Part shown: positions 6,944-14,130 of the stretch, in pieces | How positions within the stretch are numbered: the stretch's first letter is position 1 | Layout: each line of letters opens with the position of its first letter | Source of the DNA: Bordetella sp. | Lineage (GTDB): Bacteria > Pseudomonadota > Gammaproteobacteria > Burkholderiales > Burkholderiaceae_B | NCBI GenBank assembly: GCA_027450125.1 | Contig: DAIDKG010000339.1 | Location: 1-16,458 of the forward strand | DNA length: 16,458 nucleotides | Reading direction: 5' to 3' | Program-made: the position numbers and the translations under genes | Notes under the pieces: model-generated | Databases searched by the model: none | Told to the model about the DNA's origin: nothing | The model's input: only the letters and a program-made list of their open reading frames with translations

Positions 6944-7501
6944 AATGAACCCAAAATCAATCAAAACCGTTCCCTCGCCGAGCATCTGCGCACCTTGCGC
7001 ATGGACCGCGGGCTGACGCTGCAGGATCTGGCCGCCCGCAGCAGCGTCAGCCGGGCCACCCTGTCGCGGATCGAAAACGGCGAAGTAAGCCCCACGGCGC
7101 AAACGCTGGGCCGCCTGGCATCGGCCTTCGTCCTGCCTCTCTCGCAATTGCTGGCTCCGCTGGAGGCGGACTTTCCGCCGCTCGTGCGCCATGCCGAACA
7201 GAGCGTCTGGCAGGACCTCGAACACGGCTACTCGCGGCGCTCGCTCTCTCCCCCCAACCGCCAGCTGCAGCTCGAAATGATCGAGTGCACGATCGAACCC
7301 CGCCAGCGCATTGCCTACGAACACCCGGCCTTCGTGGGCCATGAACACCATCTCGTGCTTTTGTCCGGCGCGCTCGTACTCACTGTCGACGGCGTCCGGC
7401 ACGAGCTGGCTCCCGGCGACTGCCTGCGATACCGGCTGCGCGGCGCGTCGTGCTTCGAGACCGGCGACGAGCCCGCCCGCTACCTCATCGCCATGACCTG
7501 A
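6941..7501 (+). CDS. XRE-family regulator with C-terminal cupin domain
   Basis: The 186-residue protein has an N-terminal XRE helix-turn-helix (about 12-66), with the core LQDLAARSSVSRATLSRIENG and the following PTAQTLGRLASAF. A cupin_2 domain follows at about 110-184, including EHHLVLLSGALVLTVDG and LAPGDCLRY. Such proteins usually repress a small operon and sense a metabolite with the cupin. ATG 6941 is preferred because the helix-turn-helix begins shortly after it. In-frame codons further upstream would translate the operator region. There is no Shine-Dalgarno sequence, and the ATG sits inside the operator. A GNAT gene follows 13 bp downstream, its ribosome binding site overlapping this stop codon, so both form an operon. 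Confidence 0.93.
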   Translation: MNEPKINQNRSLAEHLRTLRMDRGLTLQDLAARSSVSRATLSRIENGEVSPTAQTLGRLASAFVLPLSQLLAPLEADFPPLVRHAEQSVWQDLEHGYSRRSLSPPNRQLQLEMIECTIEPRQRIAYEHPAFVGHEHHLVLLSGALVLTVDGVRHELAPGDCLRYRLRGASCFETGDEPARYLIAMT

Positions 7502-7514
7502 GGAACCGACTTAC

Positions 7515-8039
7515 ATGCAACCGCAAATCATCGAGCTCGACGGCCCCGCGCTCGAACAAAGACTGGCCGCGCTTGCGCGAATACTCGCCGACAGCGTCGC
7601 GCTGGGCGCGGCGATCGGCTTCATGGACACGCTGACCCGGGACGACGCAGCCCACTTCTGGCGTGACAGCGTCCAGCCCGAGGTCATCGCCGGAAGACGA
7701 ATCCTCTTCGTCGCGCAGCGCGACGAAGAGGTTCTCGACACCGTGCAGCTCATCACCGGCATGCCGCTCAATCAGCCCCATCGCTGCGAGATCGCCAAGA
7801 TGATCGTCCATCCGCGCGTGCGCAGACTCGGCATCGGCAAGGCGCTGATGAATCGCGCCATCGACCGCGCCCGCGAGCTCGGCAAGACGCTCATTACCCT
7901 GGACACGCGCACCGGCGACGTCGCCGAACCGCTATACGCCTCGGTCGGCTTCGAGGCCGCGGGCGTGATCCCCGATTACGCATGGGACCCGGACGGCAAG
8001 GCCCGGCACGCGACCACTTACATGTACCGCAGGCTCTGA
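7515..8039 (+). CDS. GNAT-family N-acetyltransferase
   Basis: The 174-residue protein has the acetyl-CoA binding motif A, VHPRVRRLGIGKALM at 98-112 (RRLGIGKA pyrophosphate loop), and motif B, LYASVGFEAAG at 140-150, followed by Tyr154. These features place it in the GNAT acetyltransferases. It would transfer an acetyl group from acetyl-CoA to an amine of unknown identity. GAGGAA before ATG 7515 overlaps the stop codon of the XRE-cupin gene, so the two are translationally close and probably co-regulated. The MDR oxidoreductase on the other side of the shared operator may act on the same compound class (inference). It converges with the next EamA gene, with only 7 bp between the stops and no room for a separate terminator. 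Confidence 0.93.
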   Translation: MQPQIIELDGPALEQRLAALARILADSVALGAAIGFMDTLTRDDAAHFWRDSVQPEVIAGRRILFVAQRDEEVLDTVQLITGMPLNQPHRCEIAKMIVHPRVRRLGIGKALMNRAIDRARELGKTLITLDTRTGDVAEPLYASVGFEAAGVIPDYAWDPDGKARHATTYMYRRL

Positions 8040-8046
8040 ACGGACC

Positions 8047-8889
8047 TCACTGCTGCCGGAACACCAGCACCAGTCCGGCCAGTATGGCCGCCATGCCGGC
8101 CAGCGCCAGCCCGGGCAGGGCATTGCCCAGCACCAGGTAATCCAGCAGCACCGTCACCACCGGCACCAGGTAGAACAGGCTGGTGACGTTGACCAGGTTA
8201 CCCGAGCGGATCATCCGGTACAGCAGCAGCTGCGCCACGACGGAAATCACCAATCCGAGCCAGAGCACCGGCACGAGCAGGCCCCAGGTCCATTCGATCG
8301 TGAAGGGCTGGAAGGGCACGCACAGCAGGTAGAGCGCCAGGCTGACCGCATATTGCAGCGGCAGAACCTGATCTGGCGCCTGGTCGATGCGCTTCTGCAT
8401 CAGCGCGCCCACCGTCATGCAGCCCAACGCAGCCAGGCCGAAGAGAATGCCGGCAAGCGAAAACCGGGCGACGGCCAGGCTCTCCCAGACCACCAGCGCC
8501 AGCCCGCCCAGCGCGAGCAGCAATCCGACCAGGCGCCAGGGAGAAAACCGCCGTTCGGTGAGCAGCAGGGTCAGGATCGGCTGAATGCCGAGCAGGGTGG
8601 CCAGCAGCCCCGGCGTGACGCCGTACGCCATGGATTGGAAGTAGCACAGCGAATAGCCGCTGATCAGCAGCAGGCCCGTGAGCGCCACGCGCCCGCTTGT
8701 GCCGGGCGCGGGAAGCCAGCGGCGACGGCCGCGCAACGCGGTCAGAAAGATCAGGGCCAGTCCGAACCGCAGGACCAGAAACGCCATGGGCGAACCGTGA
8801 TCCAGGCCCCAGCGCGTGAAGATGGCGCCGCTGCCCCACAAGAGAACGAAGAGGGCCATAGTGGCCCACGATGAATGTCGAGATGTCAT
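8047..8889 (-). CDS. EamA/DMT-family transporter (second copy)
   Basis: The 280-residue product has ten hydrophobic segments in two EamA repeats. The first shows LLWGSGAIFTRWGLDHGSP, the family's opening signature. The second ends with SLFYLVPVVTVLLDYLVLGN, the family's late signature. It is an inner-membrane exporter of unknown substrate and only distantly similar to the EamA protein at 3180-4124, so not a recent duplicate. ATG 8889 is chosen because it starts directly before the first membrane segment. An in-frame reading back to 9111 has an arginine- and serine-rich composition unlike the family. A promoter 290 bp upstream implies an unusually long leader. It sits downstream of rpoN on the same strand but 341 bp away. 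Confidence 0.9.
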   Translation of the reverse strand: MTSRHSSWATMALFVLLWGSGAIFTRWGLDHGSPMAFLVLRFGLALIFLTALRGRRRWLPAPGTSGRVALTGLLLISGYSLCYFQSMAYGVTPGLLATLLGIQPILTLLLTERRFSPWRLVGLLLALGGLALVVWESLAVARFSLAGILFGLAALGCMTVGALMQKRIDQAPDQVLPLQYAVSLALYLLCVPFQPFTIEWTWGLLVPVLWLGLVISVVAQLLLYRMIRSGNLVNVTSLFYLVPVVTVLLDYLVLGNALPGLALAGMAAILAGLVLVFRQQ

Positions 8890-9230
8890 GTCTGGGACTC
8901 GTCTGTCGAATGATGATGACGAACTCCGCCAGGCCGGGTGCTCACCCGGCAACAAAGAATCAGGCTGGAGTCGCGAAAACGGCCGTGTCAGGCCGCAACA
9001 GTCATGCTCGGCGGCGGGTGCGCGCCGGAAACCGTCGGAGGTGCGACAGACGAGGGAGGGGGCATGGCCGCCCGCGCGCCAATGCCCGCAGTCTTGACGA
9101 GAGACGGGCAATCAACATGAGAGGCGCTGGATTTCATGGCGTGTGCGTGCCGTGCCGAAGTAGGATGTATTTACCGAGCGACTATACCTGCGTCATGCAC
9201 GAAAGCCAACGCGACAAGCGGCGCTGCGCA
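8890..9230 (-). other. 341-bp gap between rpoN and the EamA gene, with hairpin and long leader
   Basis: No gene is supported here. Beside the promoter at 9209-9181, it contains a perfect 7-bp hairpin with a 4-nt loop at 8933-8950 (GCCGGGT and ACCCGGC), 44-61 bp ahead of the EamA start. A second, weaker stem lies within about 9085-9115 (GCCCG with CGGGC). No known riboswitch class was recognised. No terminator with a T-run follows rpoN, so readthrough is possible. Confidence 0.5.
9181..9209 (-). promoter_or_regulatory. Sigma-70-type promoter upstream of the EamA gene
   Basis: On the minus strand, TTGGCT (9209-9204), a 17-bp spacer and TATAGT (9186-9181) form a good sigma-70 promoter. Transcription would start near 9174 and leave a leader of about 285 nt before the EamA ATG at 8889. 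It is the best promoter match in this gap. Confidence 0.55.
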
Positions 9231-10667
9231 TCAACGCAGCACCTGCGCCTGCGCCTTGCGCACCGCCGCCGGCGCGATGCGCAGCGCCTCGCGGTATTTG
9301 GCCACCGTGCGGCGGGCGATCACGATGCCGCGCTCGGACAGGCACTGCATGATCTGGTTGTCGGACAAAGGCTTGCTGCGGTTTTCCTCGGCCACCATCT
9401 TGCGGATGTGCTCCTGCACCGCCGTGGCCGAAGCAGCGTCGCCGGTGTCGGTGGCCACGCCTGTGCCGAAAAAGCGCTTGAGCTCCATGGTGCCAAACGG
9501 TGTGAGCATGTACTTCTGTGTCGTAGCCCGTGAAATCGTGGACTCATGCAAGCCAAGCTCGCTGGCGATGTCCTTCAGGATCAGCGGACGCATGGCCGCG
9601 GCGCCATGGGTGAGAAAGTCTGACTGGTGCGCCACGATGGCCTGCGACACCCGCAGGATGGTGTCAAAGCGCTGCTCGACGTTGCGTATCATCCAGCGCG
9701 CCTGCTGCAGCTGGGCCTGCAGGGCGGCGTGGCCGCCCTCGCGCCGGTTGCCCAGCATCTGGGCATAGACGCCGTTGACATGCAGGCGCGGCACTACCGC
9801 GCTGTTGAGCACGGCCTGCCAGCCCAGGCGGGACTTGCGCACCAGCACGTCGGGCACGGCGTAGTCGGCCGCGGGCACGGTCCAGGCGCGCCCCGGGCGC
9901 GGATCCAGCCGCACGATCAGCGCATAGGCAGAGCGCAAGGTGTCGGCATCGCACTGCAGGGCCTCGCGCAGCCGCGCCGGGTTGCCCGCCGCCAGCAAGG
10001 GCAGGTGCTGCAGGCATATCTGGCGCGCGCAGGCCAGCACCTGCGCATCGGCCGCCTCCGGCAAGCGCGAGACATCGGGATTGCGCAGCTGCAGCCGCAA
10101 GCAGTCGGCCATGTCGCGCGCGCCGATGCCGGGCGGATCGAACGATTGCAGCAGCATGAGCGCGGCGCGCAATTCGTCGGCGTCGACATCGAGCTCGGGC
10201 GGCAGCCAGGTCAGGATCTCGTCCAGCGGCGAACCCAGATAGCCGTTGTCGTCGAGCTCGTCGATCAGCACGCGCACCAGGGTCTGATCGCGCGCCTGGG
10301 CGCGCGTCAGCGCGAGCTGGCCCAGCAGATGCTCGCGCAGCGTGTCGGTGTGCGCGGCCTGCGGCATGCCGCCGTCGTCGTCGGGATACACGCCGCCCGC
10401 GCCGGGCATTTCCTCGGCGCGCGACTCGGCCAGGTCGGACAGCGCGTCGCCCTGCTCCATGGAATCCTCGCGCTGCGGATCGGCCGCCTCGGCAGCGGGA
10501 GCCGGATCGTCGTCGCGCTCGAGCAGGGGGTTTTCGATCAGCGCCTGGGAAATCTCCATGTCGAGCTCGACGGACGACAGCTGCAGCAGCCGGATGGACT
10601 GCTGCAGCTGCGGCGTCAGGGCCAGGTGCTGGCCTTGACGAATTTCCAGGGCGGGACGGTTGCTCAT
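9231..10667 (-). CDS. rpoN: RNA polymerase sigma-54 factor
   Basis: The 478-residue protein has the standard sigma-54 length. Region I (about 5-48) has the Gln/Leu-rich LTPQLQQSIRLLQLS needed for activator response. An acidic linker (about 50-110) is region II. Region III contains the core-binding part, a helix-turn-helix at 367-386 (LGLHESTISRATTQKY) and the diagnostic RpoN box ARRTVAKYRE at 451-460, which reads the -24 element. All key parts are intact. MSNRP at 10667 is chosen. An alternative ATG at 10679 would overlap a candidate -10. The gene stands without the usual lptB/hpf/ptsN neighbours, and a membrane protein diverges only 39 bp away. Sigma-54 typically serves nitrogen, flagellar or stress genes driven by ATPase activators. 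Confidence 0.97.
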   Translation of the reverse strand: MSNRPALEIRQGQHLALTPQLQQSIRLLQLSSVELDMEISQALIENPLLERDDDPAPAAEAADPQREDSMEQGDALSDLAESRAEEMPGAGGVYPDDDGGMPQAAHTDTLREHLLGQLALTRAQARDQTLVRVLIDELDDNGYLGSPLDEILTWLPPELDVDADELRAALMLLQSFDPPGIGARDMADCLRLQLRNPDVSRLPEAADAQVLACARQICLQHLPLLAAGNPARLREALQCDADTLRSAYALIVRLDPRPGRAWTVPAADYAVPDVLVRKSRLGWQAVLNSAVVPRLHVNGVYAQMLGNRREGGHAALQAQLQQARWMIRNVEQRFDTILRVSQAIVAHQSDFLTHGAAAMRPLILKDIASELGLHESTISRATTQKYMLTPFGTMELKRFFGTGVATDTGDAASATAVQEHIRKMVAEENRSKPLSDNQIMQCLSERGIVIARRTVAKYREALRIAPAAVRKAQAQVLR

Positions 10668-10670
10668 AGG

Positions 10671-10680
10671 TACAATCATA
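10671..10680. promoter_or_regulatory. Overlapping divergent -10 hexamers between rpoN and the membrane protein gene
   Basis: Within ten bases lie TACAAT on the plus strand (10671-10676) and TATGAT on the minus strand (10680-10675), each matching five of six -10 positions. The minus hexamer is 7 nt before the rpoN ATG at 10667. The plus hexamer is about 30 bp before the ATG at 10707. Neither has a convincing -35. The two promoters could not be used at the same time. Confidence 0.4.
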
Positions 10681-10706
10681 AAGGTCAATCGGGCACTGCC
10701 CCTCGG

Positions 10707-11357
10707 ATGCCCAACTTTCCCGTGACCTACATGCCAGCCACTCCCGACCGCATACGCCAGGACCGCCGCCTCGTCGGCCAGACCCTCTTGAAGCTGTCGC
10801 TGACGCGCCTGGCCATCCTGGCCGTGGGCATCGCCGTCGCCGCGGGCATCTGGATCTACATCGCCTCGTGGATCCTGAACGATGCATCCCCCTGGATCCA
10901 GGGCCTGGACCAGGGAATCGGACTGAACTGGCAGCGCATCCTGGGTCCGACGGCCGTCAGCCTGCTCAACGGATTCATCAACCCCTGGCTGTGGCGCATC
11001 CTGGCGCTCATCTGGTCGCTCATCGTCTTTTATTCGCTCAAGGGCTGGATACGCTCCAGCCTGGCCGCCGGCCGCCTCTACACGGTTGACAGCCGCGTGC
11101 TGGCCCAGCTGCGCCCCAATTTGTGCGAGGAAGTGGTCGATGTTTTGCGCTGGGTCTGGCAGGACCGCAGCGAGCCCTTCACCATCGGCGACCTGCAGCG
11201 CGCGCACCGGGAGCTGCGCAGCAACCGCATCGGCAAGATCGCCCTGGCACGGGCGCAAGACGCCATTCTCGAACAGGGCGGCGGCGACGCCGCACTCGAC
11301 GACTCGCCACGCGCGGCGCGGCGCCAGGCCGAACCCACGCTCAGCCGGACGCGCTGA
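10707..11357 (+). CDS. Membrane protein of unknown function
   Basis: I do not recognise the family. The 216-residue product has two clear hydrophobic stretches: about 32-57 (LAILAVGIAVAAGIWIYIASW) and about 86-115 (the WLWRILALIWSLIVFYSL region, perhaps with an amphipathic lead-in). A cytoplasmic C-terminal half is rich in Arg and charged residues, with LYTVDSRVLAQLRPNL and repeated Trp. The ATG at 10707 follows weak ribosome binding sequence. Another ATG at 10731 is possible and would shorten it by eight residues. It sits between divergent rpoN and the leuL leader, 77 bp before leuL. Codon use is normal for the region, and the sequence shows no sign of transfer. Nothing seen points to a role. 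Confidence 0.75.
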   Translation: MPNFPVTYMPATPDRIRQDRRLVGQTLLKLSLTRLAILAVGIAVAAGIWIYIASWILNDASPWIQGLDQGIGLNWQRILGPTAVSLLNGFINPWLWRILALIWSLIVFYSLKGWIRSSLAAGRLYTVDSRVLAQLRPNLCEEVVDVLRWVWQDRSEPFTIGDLQRAHRELRSNRIGKIALARAQDAILEQGGGDAALDDSPRAARRQAEPTLSRTR

Positions 11358-11434
11358 TCCGCAGGCCTCGCGTGGCCGGGCCGCTTCGGGGCAAAAGGTT
11401 TGCGCTGCAGCGAAAAATATGAAAGACTAGAAAA

Positions 11435-11587
11435 ATGAACGCGCAATGCACCTTTGCACACGCCACGGCCTCGGGCAACGCCCGCGCCGGGTTTGCTGCC
11501 GCGCGTCTTTCCCGCATCGCCTTCCCCCTGGCCGCCTCGGCCGCGCTAGCGCTATCCCTAGACCTAGCGATCGGTTGCCGAGCCTAG
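11435..11587 (+). CDS. leuL: leu operon leader peptide (Leu-codon attenuator peptide)
   Basis: A 50-codon reading frame runs from ATG 11435 to TAG 11585-11587, upstream of leuA. Near its end, four leucines encoded by the rare codon CTA fall within seven codons: CTA-GCG-CTA-TCC-CTA-GAC-CTA (11546-11566). The surrounding genes overwhelmingly use CTG or CTC, so CTA clustering is far from background. Such runs slow ribosomes when leucyl-tRNA is scarce. It is followed by mutually exclusive RNA stems at 11576-11635. This is the arrangement of amino acid operon attenuation known from enteric leu, ilv and his operons. The promoter is unclear, but a -10 such as TATGAA (11418-11423) would give a very short 5' leader. 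The ribosome binding site is weak. The peptide itself is expected to have no enzymatic role. Confidence 0.8.
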   Translation: MNAQCTFAHATASGNARAGFAAARLSRIAFPLAASAALALSLDLAIGCRA

Positions 11588-11635
11588 CGTTCGTGGTGTT
11601 CGGCAGCCTTCGGCCCGCGGCGCATCCTGCCGCGG
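11576..11635 (+). promoter_or_regulatory. leu attenuator RNA region with competing stems
   Basis: Four segments can pair in alternative ways. A (11576-11583, TGCCGAGC) pairs with B (11598-11605, GTTCGGCA), eight pairs with one G-U. C (11615-11621, CCGCGGC) pairs with D (11629-11635, GCCGCGG), seven G-C pairs with a 7-nt loop. B can instead pair with D (CGGCAG 11601-11606 with CTGCCG 11627-11632). A ribosome stalled on the CTA codons would mask A and free B to capture D. A ribosome finishing at the stop codon would favour C:D. C:D is not followed by a clear T-run, so intrinsic termination is not certain. The structure is inferred by eye from complementarity. Confidence 0.5.
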
Positions 11636-11782
11636 CGCAGCTTGCCACAGGCCCGTTTACTGCTTAAAAATCAGAATCCAGCCCGCACTACCTTGCGGAC
11701 TGATGTCGGCACCGCTCTACCCCCTGGCCGCCACCCTGGCCAATCGCCGGCACAACGGATTCACGAGACCCGAGGCCCCGAA

Positions 11783-13495
11783 ATGATGTTCGCCAACCCT
11801 GCTACCAAATACGTCCCTTTCCGCCCCTTCACGCGCGACTATTCCGAGCGCACCTGGCCCAGCAAGCGCATCACCCATCCCCCCATCTGGATGAGTACCG
11901 ATCTGCGCGACGGCAACCAGGCCCTGATCGAACCCATGAGCGTGGAGCGCAAGCTGCGCTTCTTCGACCAGCTGGTGAAGATCGGCTTCAAGGAAATCGA
12001 GGTGGGCTTTCCCTCGGCCTCGCAGACCGATTTCGATTTCGTGCGCAAGCTCATCGACGAGAAGCGCATTCCCGACGACGTCACCATCATCGTGCTCACG
12101 CAGGCGCGTGAAGAACTGATCAGCCGCACGGTGGAATCGGCCGCCGGCGCCAAGCGCGCCATGATCCACCTCTACAACGCCTGCGCGCCGTCCTTCCGCA
12201 AGATCGTCTTCAACATGAACAAAGACGAAGTGAAGAACGTCGCGGTCACCGGCACCAAGCTGGTCATGAAGTACATGGCGCAGCATCCCGACACCGACTG
12301 GCGCTACGAATACTCGCCCGAAGTCTTCTCCACCACCGAACCCGAGTTCGCGCTGGAAGTGGCCAATGCCGTGGCCGAGACCTGGGGCGCCACGCCCGAG
12401 CGCAAGCTGGTGCTCAACCTGCCCGCCACCATCGAGGCCACGCAACCCAATCTGTACGCCGACCAGATCGAATGGATTTGCAAGAACCTGGCGCGCTGCG
12501 ACAGCATCATCGTCAGCCTGCACCCGCACAATGACCGCGGCACCGCCGTGGCCGCCGCCGAGTTCGGCGTGATGGCCGGCGCCGACCGCATCGAAGGCTG
12601 CCTCTTCGGCAGCGGCGAGCGCACCGGCAACGTCGACCTGGTGACGCTGGCGCTCAACCTTTATACCCAGGGCATCCACCCGGGGCTGGATTTCTCCGAC
12701 ATCGACGAAGTGCGCCGCACCGCCGAATACTGCAACCAGATCCCCGTGCATCCGCGCCACCCCTATGCGGGCGACCTGGTGTTCACGGCCTTCTCCGGCT
12801 CGCACCAGGACGCCATCAAGAAGGGCTTTGCGGTGCAGAAGCCCGATGCCGTGTGGGAAGTGCCCTACCTGCCCATCGACCCGGCCGACCTGGGCCGCAG
12901 CTACGATGCGGTCATCCGCGTGAACAGCCAGTCGGGCAAGGGCGGCGTGTCCTACCTGCTCGAGCAGGAGCACGGCCTGGTCCTGCCGCGCCGCCTGCAG
13001 ATCGAGTTCTCGCGCGCCATCCAGCGCGTCACCGACGAAACCGGCCGCGAAGTGACCTCGGGCGACGTGTACGGCATCTTCGACAGCGAATACCTGTCGC
13101 AGACCTCGCCCTGGACGCTGATCAGCCATCGCATCGAAAGCAATCCCTCGGCCGGCGAGGGCAAGCACTACACGGTCACGGCCGAACTCGAATACGACGG
13201 CAAGCGCCGCACGGTGCAGGGTAGCGGCGACGGCGCCCTGGCGGCCTTCGTCGCCGCCGTGGGCGAACCGATCCGCATCATGGACTACACCGAGCACGCC
13301 ATCGGCACCGGCACCGACACCCGCGCAGCCTGCTACGTGGAAACGCGCGTGGGCGATTCGCCCACCGGCTTCGGCGTGGGCATAGACGGCGACATCGTCA
13401 CCGCCTCGTTCCGCGCGGTGCTGAGCGCGGTGAACCGTCGCGTGGCCGCGCGCAGCATGATCGCCGAAACCACCGAAGACGAAGCCATCGCATAA
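11783..13495 (+). CDS. leuA: 2-isopropylmalate synthase
   Basis: LeuA condenses acetyl-CoA with 2-ketoisovalerate, the first committed step of leucine synthesis. The 570-residue product is the long, Corynebacterium-like LeuA type. The catalytic TIM barrel (about 34-310) carries [11 protein letters not shown] at 42-52, with the catalytic Arg-Asp and the metal Asp43. It also has HPHNDRGTA (247-255), which gives metal histidines His247 and His249, and GSGERTGN (276-283). The C-terminal regulatory domain (about 430-570) should bind leucine for feedback inhibition, with [17 protein letters not shown] present. ATG 11783 is chosen. Reading frame upstream to 11642 lies in the leader RNA and begins with TTG, so is not supported. 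The stop is followed by a strong terminator, so leuA is transcribed alone with leuL. Confidence 0.97.
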   Translation: MMFANPATKYVPFRPFTRDYSERTWPSKRITHPPIWMSTDLRDGNQALIEPMSVERKLRFFDQLVKIGFKEIEVGFPSASQTDFDFVRKLIDEKRIPDDVTIIVLTQAREELISRTVESAAGAKRAMIHLYNACAPSFRKIVFNMNKDEVKNVAVTGTKLVMKYMAQHPDTDWRYEYSPEVFSTTEPEFALEVANAVAETWGATPERKLVLNLPATIEATQPNLYADQIEWICKNLARCDSIIVSLHPHNDRGTAVAAAEFGVMAGADRIEGCLFGSGERTGNVDLVTLALNLYTQGIHPGLDFSDIDEVRRTAEYCNQIPVHPRHPYAGDLVFTAFSGSHQDAIKKGFAVQKPDAVWEVPYLPIDPADLGRSYDAVIRVNSQSGKGGVSYLLEQEHGLVLPRRLQIEFSRAIQRVTDETGREVTSGDVYGIFDSEYLSQTSPWTLISHRIESNPSAGEGKHYTVTAELEYDGKRRTVQGSGDGALAAFVAAVGEPIRIMDYTEHAIGTGTDTRAACYVETRVGDSPTGFGVGIDGDIVTASFRAVLSAVNRRVAARSMIAETTEDEAIA

Positions 13496-13542
13496 AACTT
13501 CAAAGCAGCCCCCGGGACGATCTTCCGGCGCGGGCTTGCCCC

Positions 13543-13579
13543 AAAAGCCAACCCTTACCCGGGTTGGCTTTTTTTATTT
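13543..13579 (+). terminator. Intrinsic terminator of leuA
   Basis: AAAAGCCAACCC (13543-13554) and GGGTTGGCTTTT (13561-13572) form a perfect 12-bp stem with a 6-nt loop, followed by TTTATTT. This is a classic Rho-independent terminator 47 bp after the leuA stop. Confidence 0.95.
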
Positions 13580-13621
13580 CCCATGCTGCACCGCAGCTAG
13601 CCTTGCCGGCGCATTTGCCCT

Positions 13622-13647
13622 ATAAATTCGACATACAGAATATTTAT
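13622..13647. promoter_or_regulatory. Near-perfect dyad and promoter region upstream of the cupin operon
   Basis: An AT-rich stretch holds ATAAAT (13622-13627) and ATTTAT (13642-13647) as arms, with ATTC (13626-13629) and GAAT (13638-13641) nested 8 nt apart. The dyad is offset by one base. TTGCCC (13615-13620) and GAATAT (13638-13643) at 17-bp spacing are a weak promoter candidate. TTCGAC (13627-13632) with CATAAA (13652-13657) is another, at 19 bp. The symmetry suggests a regulator site ahead of the cupin gene. No regulator gene is visible in the window. Confidence 0.45.
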
Positions 13648-13698
13648 TCACCATAAAAAATTATGCCTGGCCAAACCGGCCACCGGAGCAGGCAAGCC

Positions 13699-14091
13699 AT
13701 GTCCCGCAATCCTCCCGTCTATTTCGTGTCCACCACCGACACGCCGGGCTACCACCCCGCCAATCACCTGGGCACGCTCAACCGCCGCCTGATCGGCCCG
13801 GAAACCGTCGGAGCCAGGCACCTGGAGGTCATCCACGGCACGATCGAAAAAGGCAAGGGCGCCTTGCCCCATGCCCATCCCGGCATCGAACAGGTCTGCT
13901 ACGTGATCAGCGGCCGGGCCATGGCCGAGGTGAACGGACAGCGCAAGGAACTGGGCCCCGGCGATTGCTGCTTTTTCCCGCCGGACGCCATGCACGTCTT
14001 CACCGTCGTCAGCGACGAGCCGGCGCAGATCCTGGTCATCTATTCCCCGCCGTATGAAGAATCCCCCGAACGCGTGGTGCGCCCCGCCTGA
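13699..14091 (+). CDS. Cupin-domain protein
   Basis: This 130-residue single-domain protein is a compact cupin barrel. Its metal-ligand set is His58, His60, Glu64 and His99, in HAHPGIEQ and DAMHVF, with GPGDCCFF between. A dioxygenase or isomerase-like or sugar/acid-binding role is possible, but the substrate is not evident. ATG 13699 is chosen because GGAG lies 11-14 bp upstream and the protein begins properly there. An ATG at 13663 would add 12 polar residues. The gene is 39 bp ahead of an acyl-CoA dehydrogenase, suggesting a shared catabolic operon with the CoA-transferase. It may act on the free acid or provide substrate for the CoA step (inference). Confidence 0.85.
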   Translation: MSRNPPVYFVSTTDTPGYHPANHLGTLNRRLIGPETVGARHLEVIHGTIEKGKGALPHAHPGIEQVCYVISGRAMAEVNGQRKELGPGDCCFFPPDAMHVFTVVSDEPAQILVIYSPPYEESPERVVRPA

Positions 14092-14130
14092 AGGCGGCCG
14101 CGCCGCGACACGAGCTCAAAGGAAGCGTGC

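Noticed and set aside
8933..8950. Hairpin before the EamA gene read as a transcription terminator
   Set aside because: It is a strong stem but has no T-run on either strand. It is kept only as a leader structure.
9231..11258. A longer minus-strand reading upstream of rpoN through 10668-11258
   Set aside because: The sigma-54 N-terminus begins at 10667. The upstream part runs antisense to the membrane protein gene and has no family resemblance.
11642..11782. Longer leuA start at TTG 11642
   Set aside because: It would translate the leader RNA. The LeuA family begins near [10 protein letters not shown], and ATG 11783 fits the homologous length.
11717..13297. A 526-codon antisense frame within leuA
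   Set aside because: It has biased composition and no domain. leuA on the plus strand has all its catalytic motifs.
13663..13698. Earlier start of the cupin gene at ATG 13663
   Set aside because: No ribosome binding site precedes it, and a CATAAA -10 candidate would put the transcription start at about that position. ATG 13699 has GGAG upstream.
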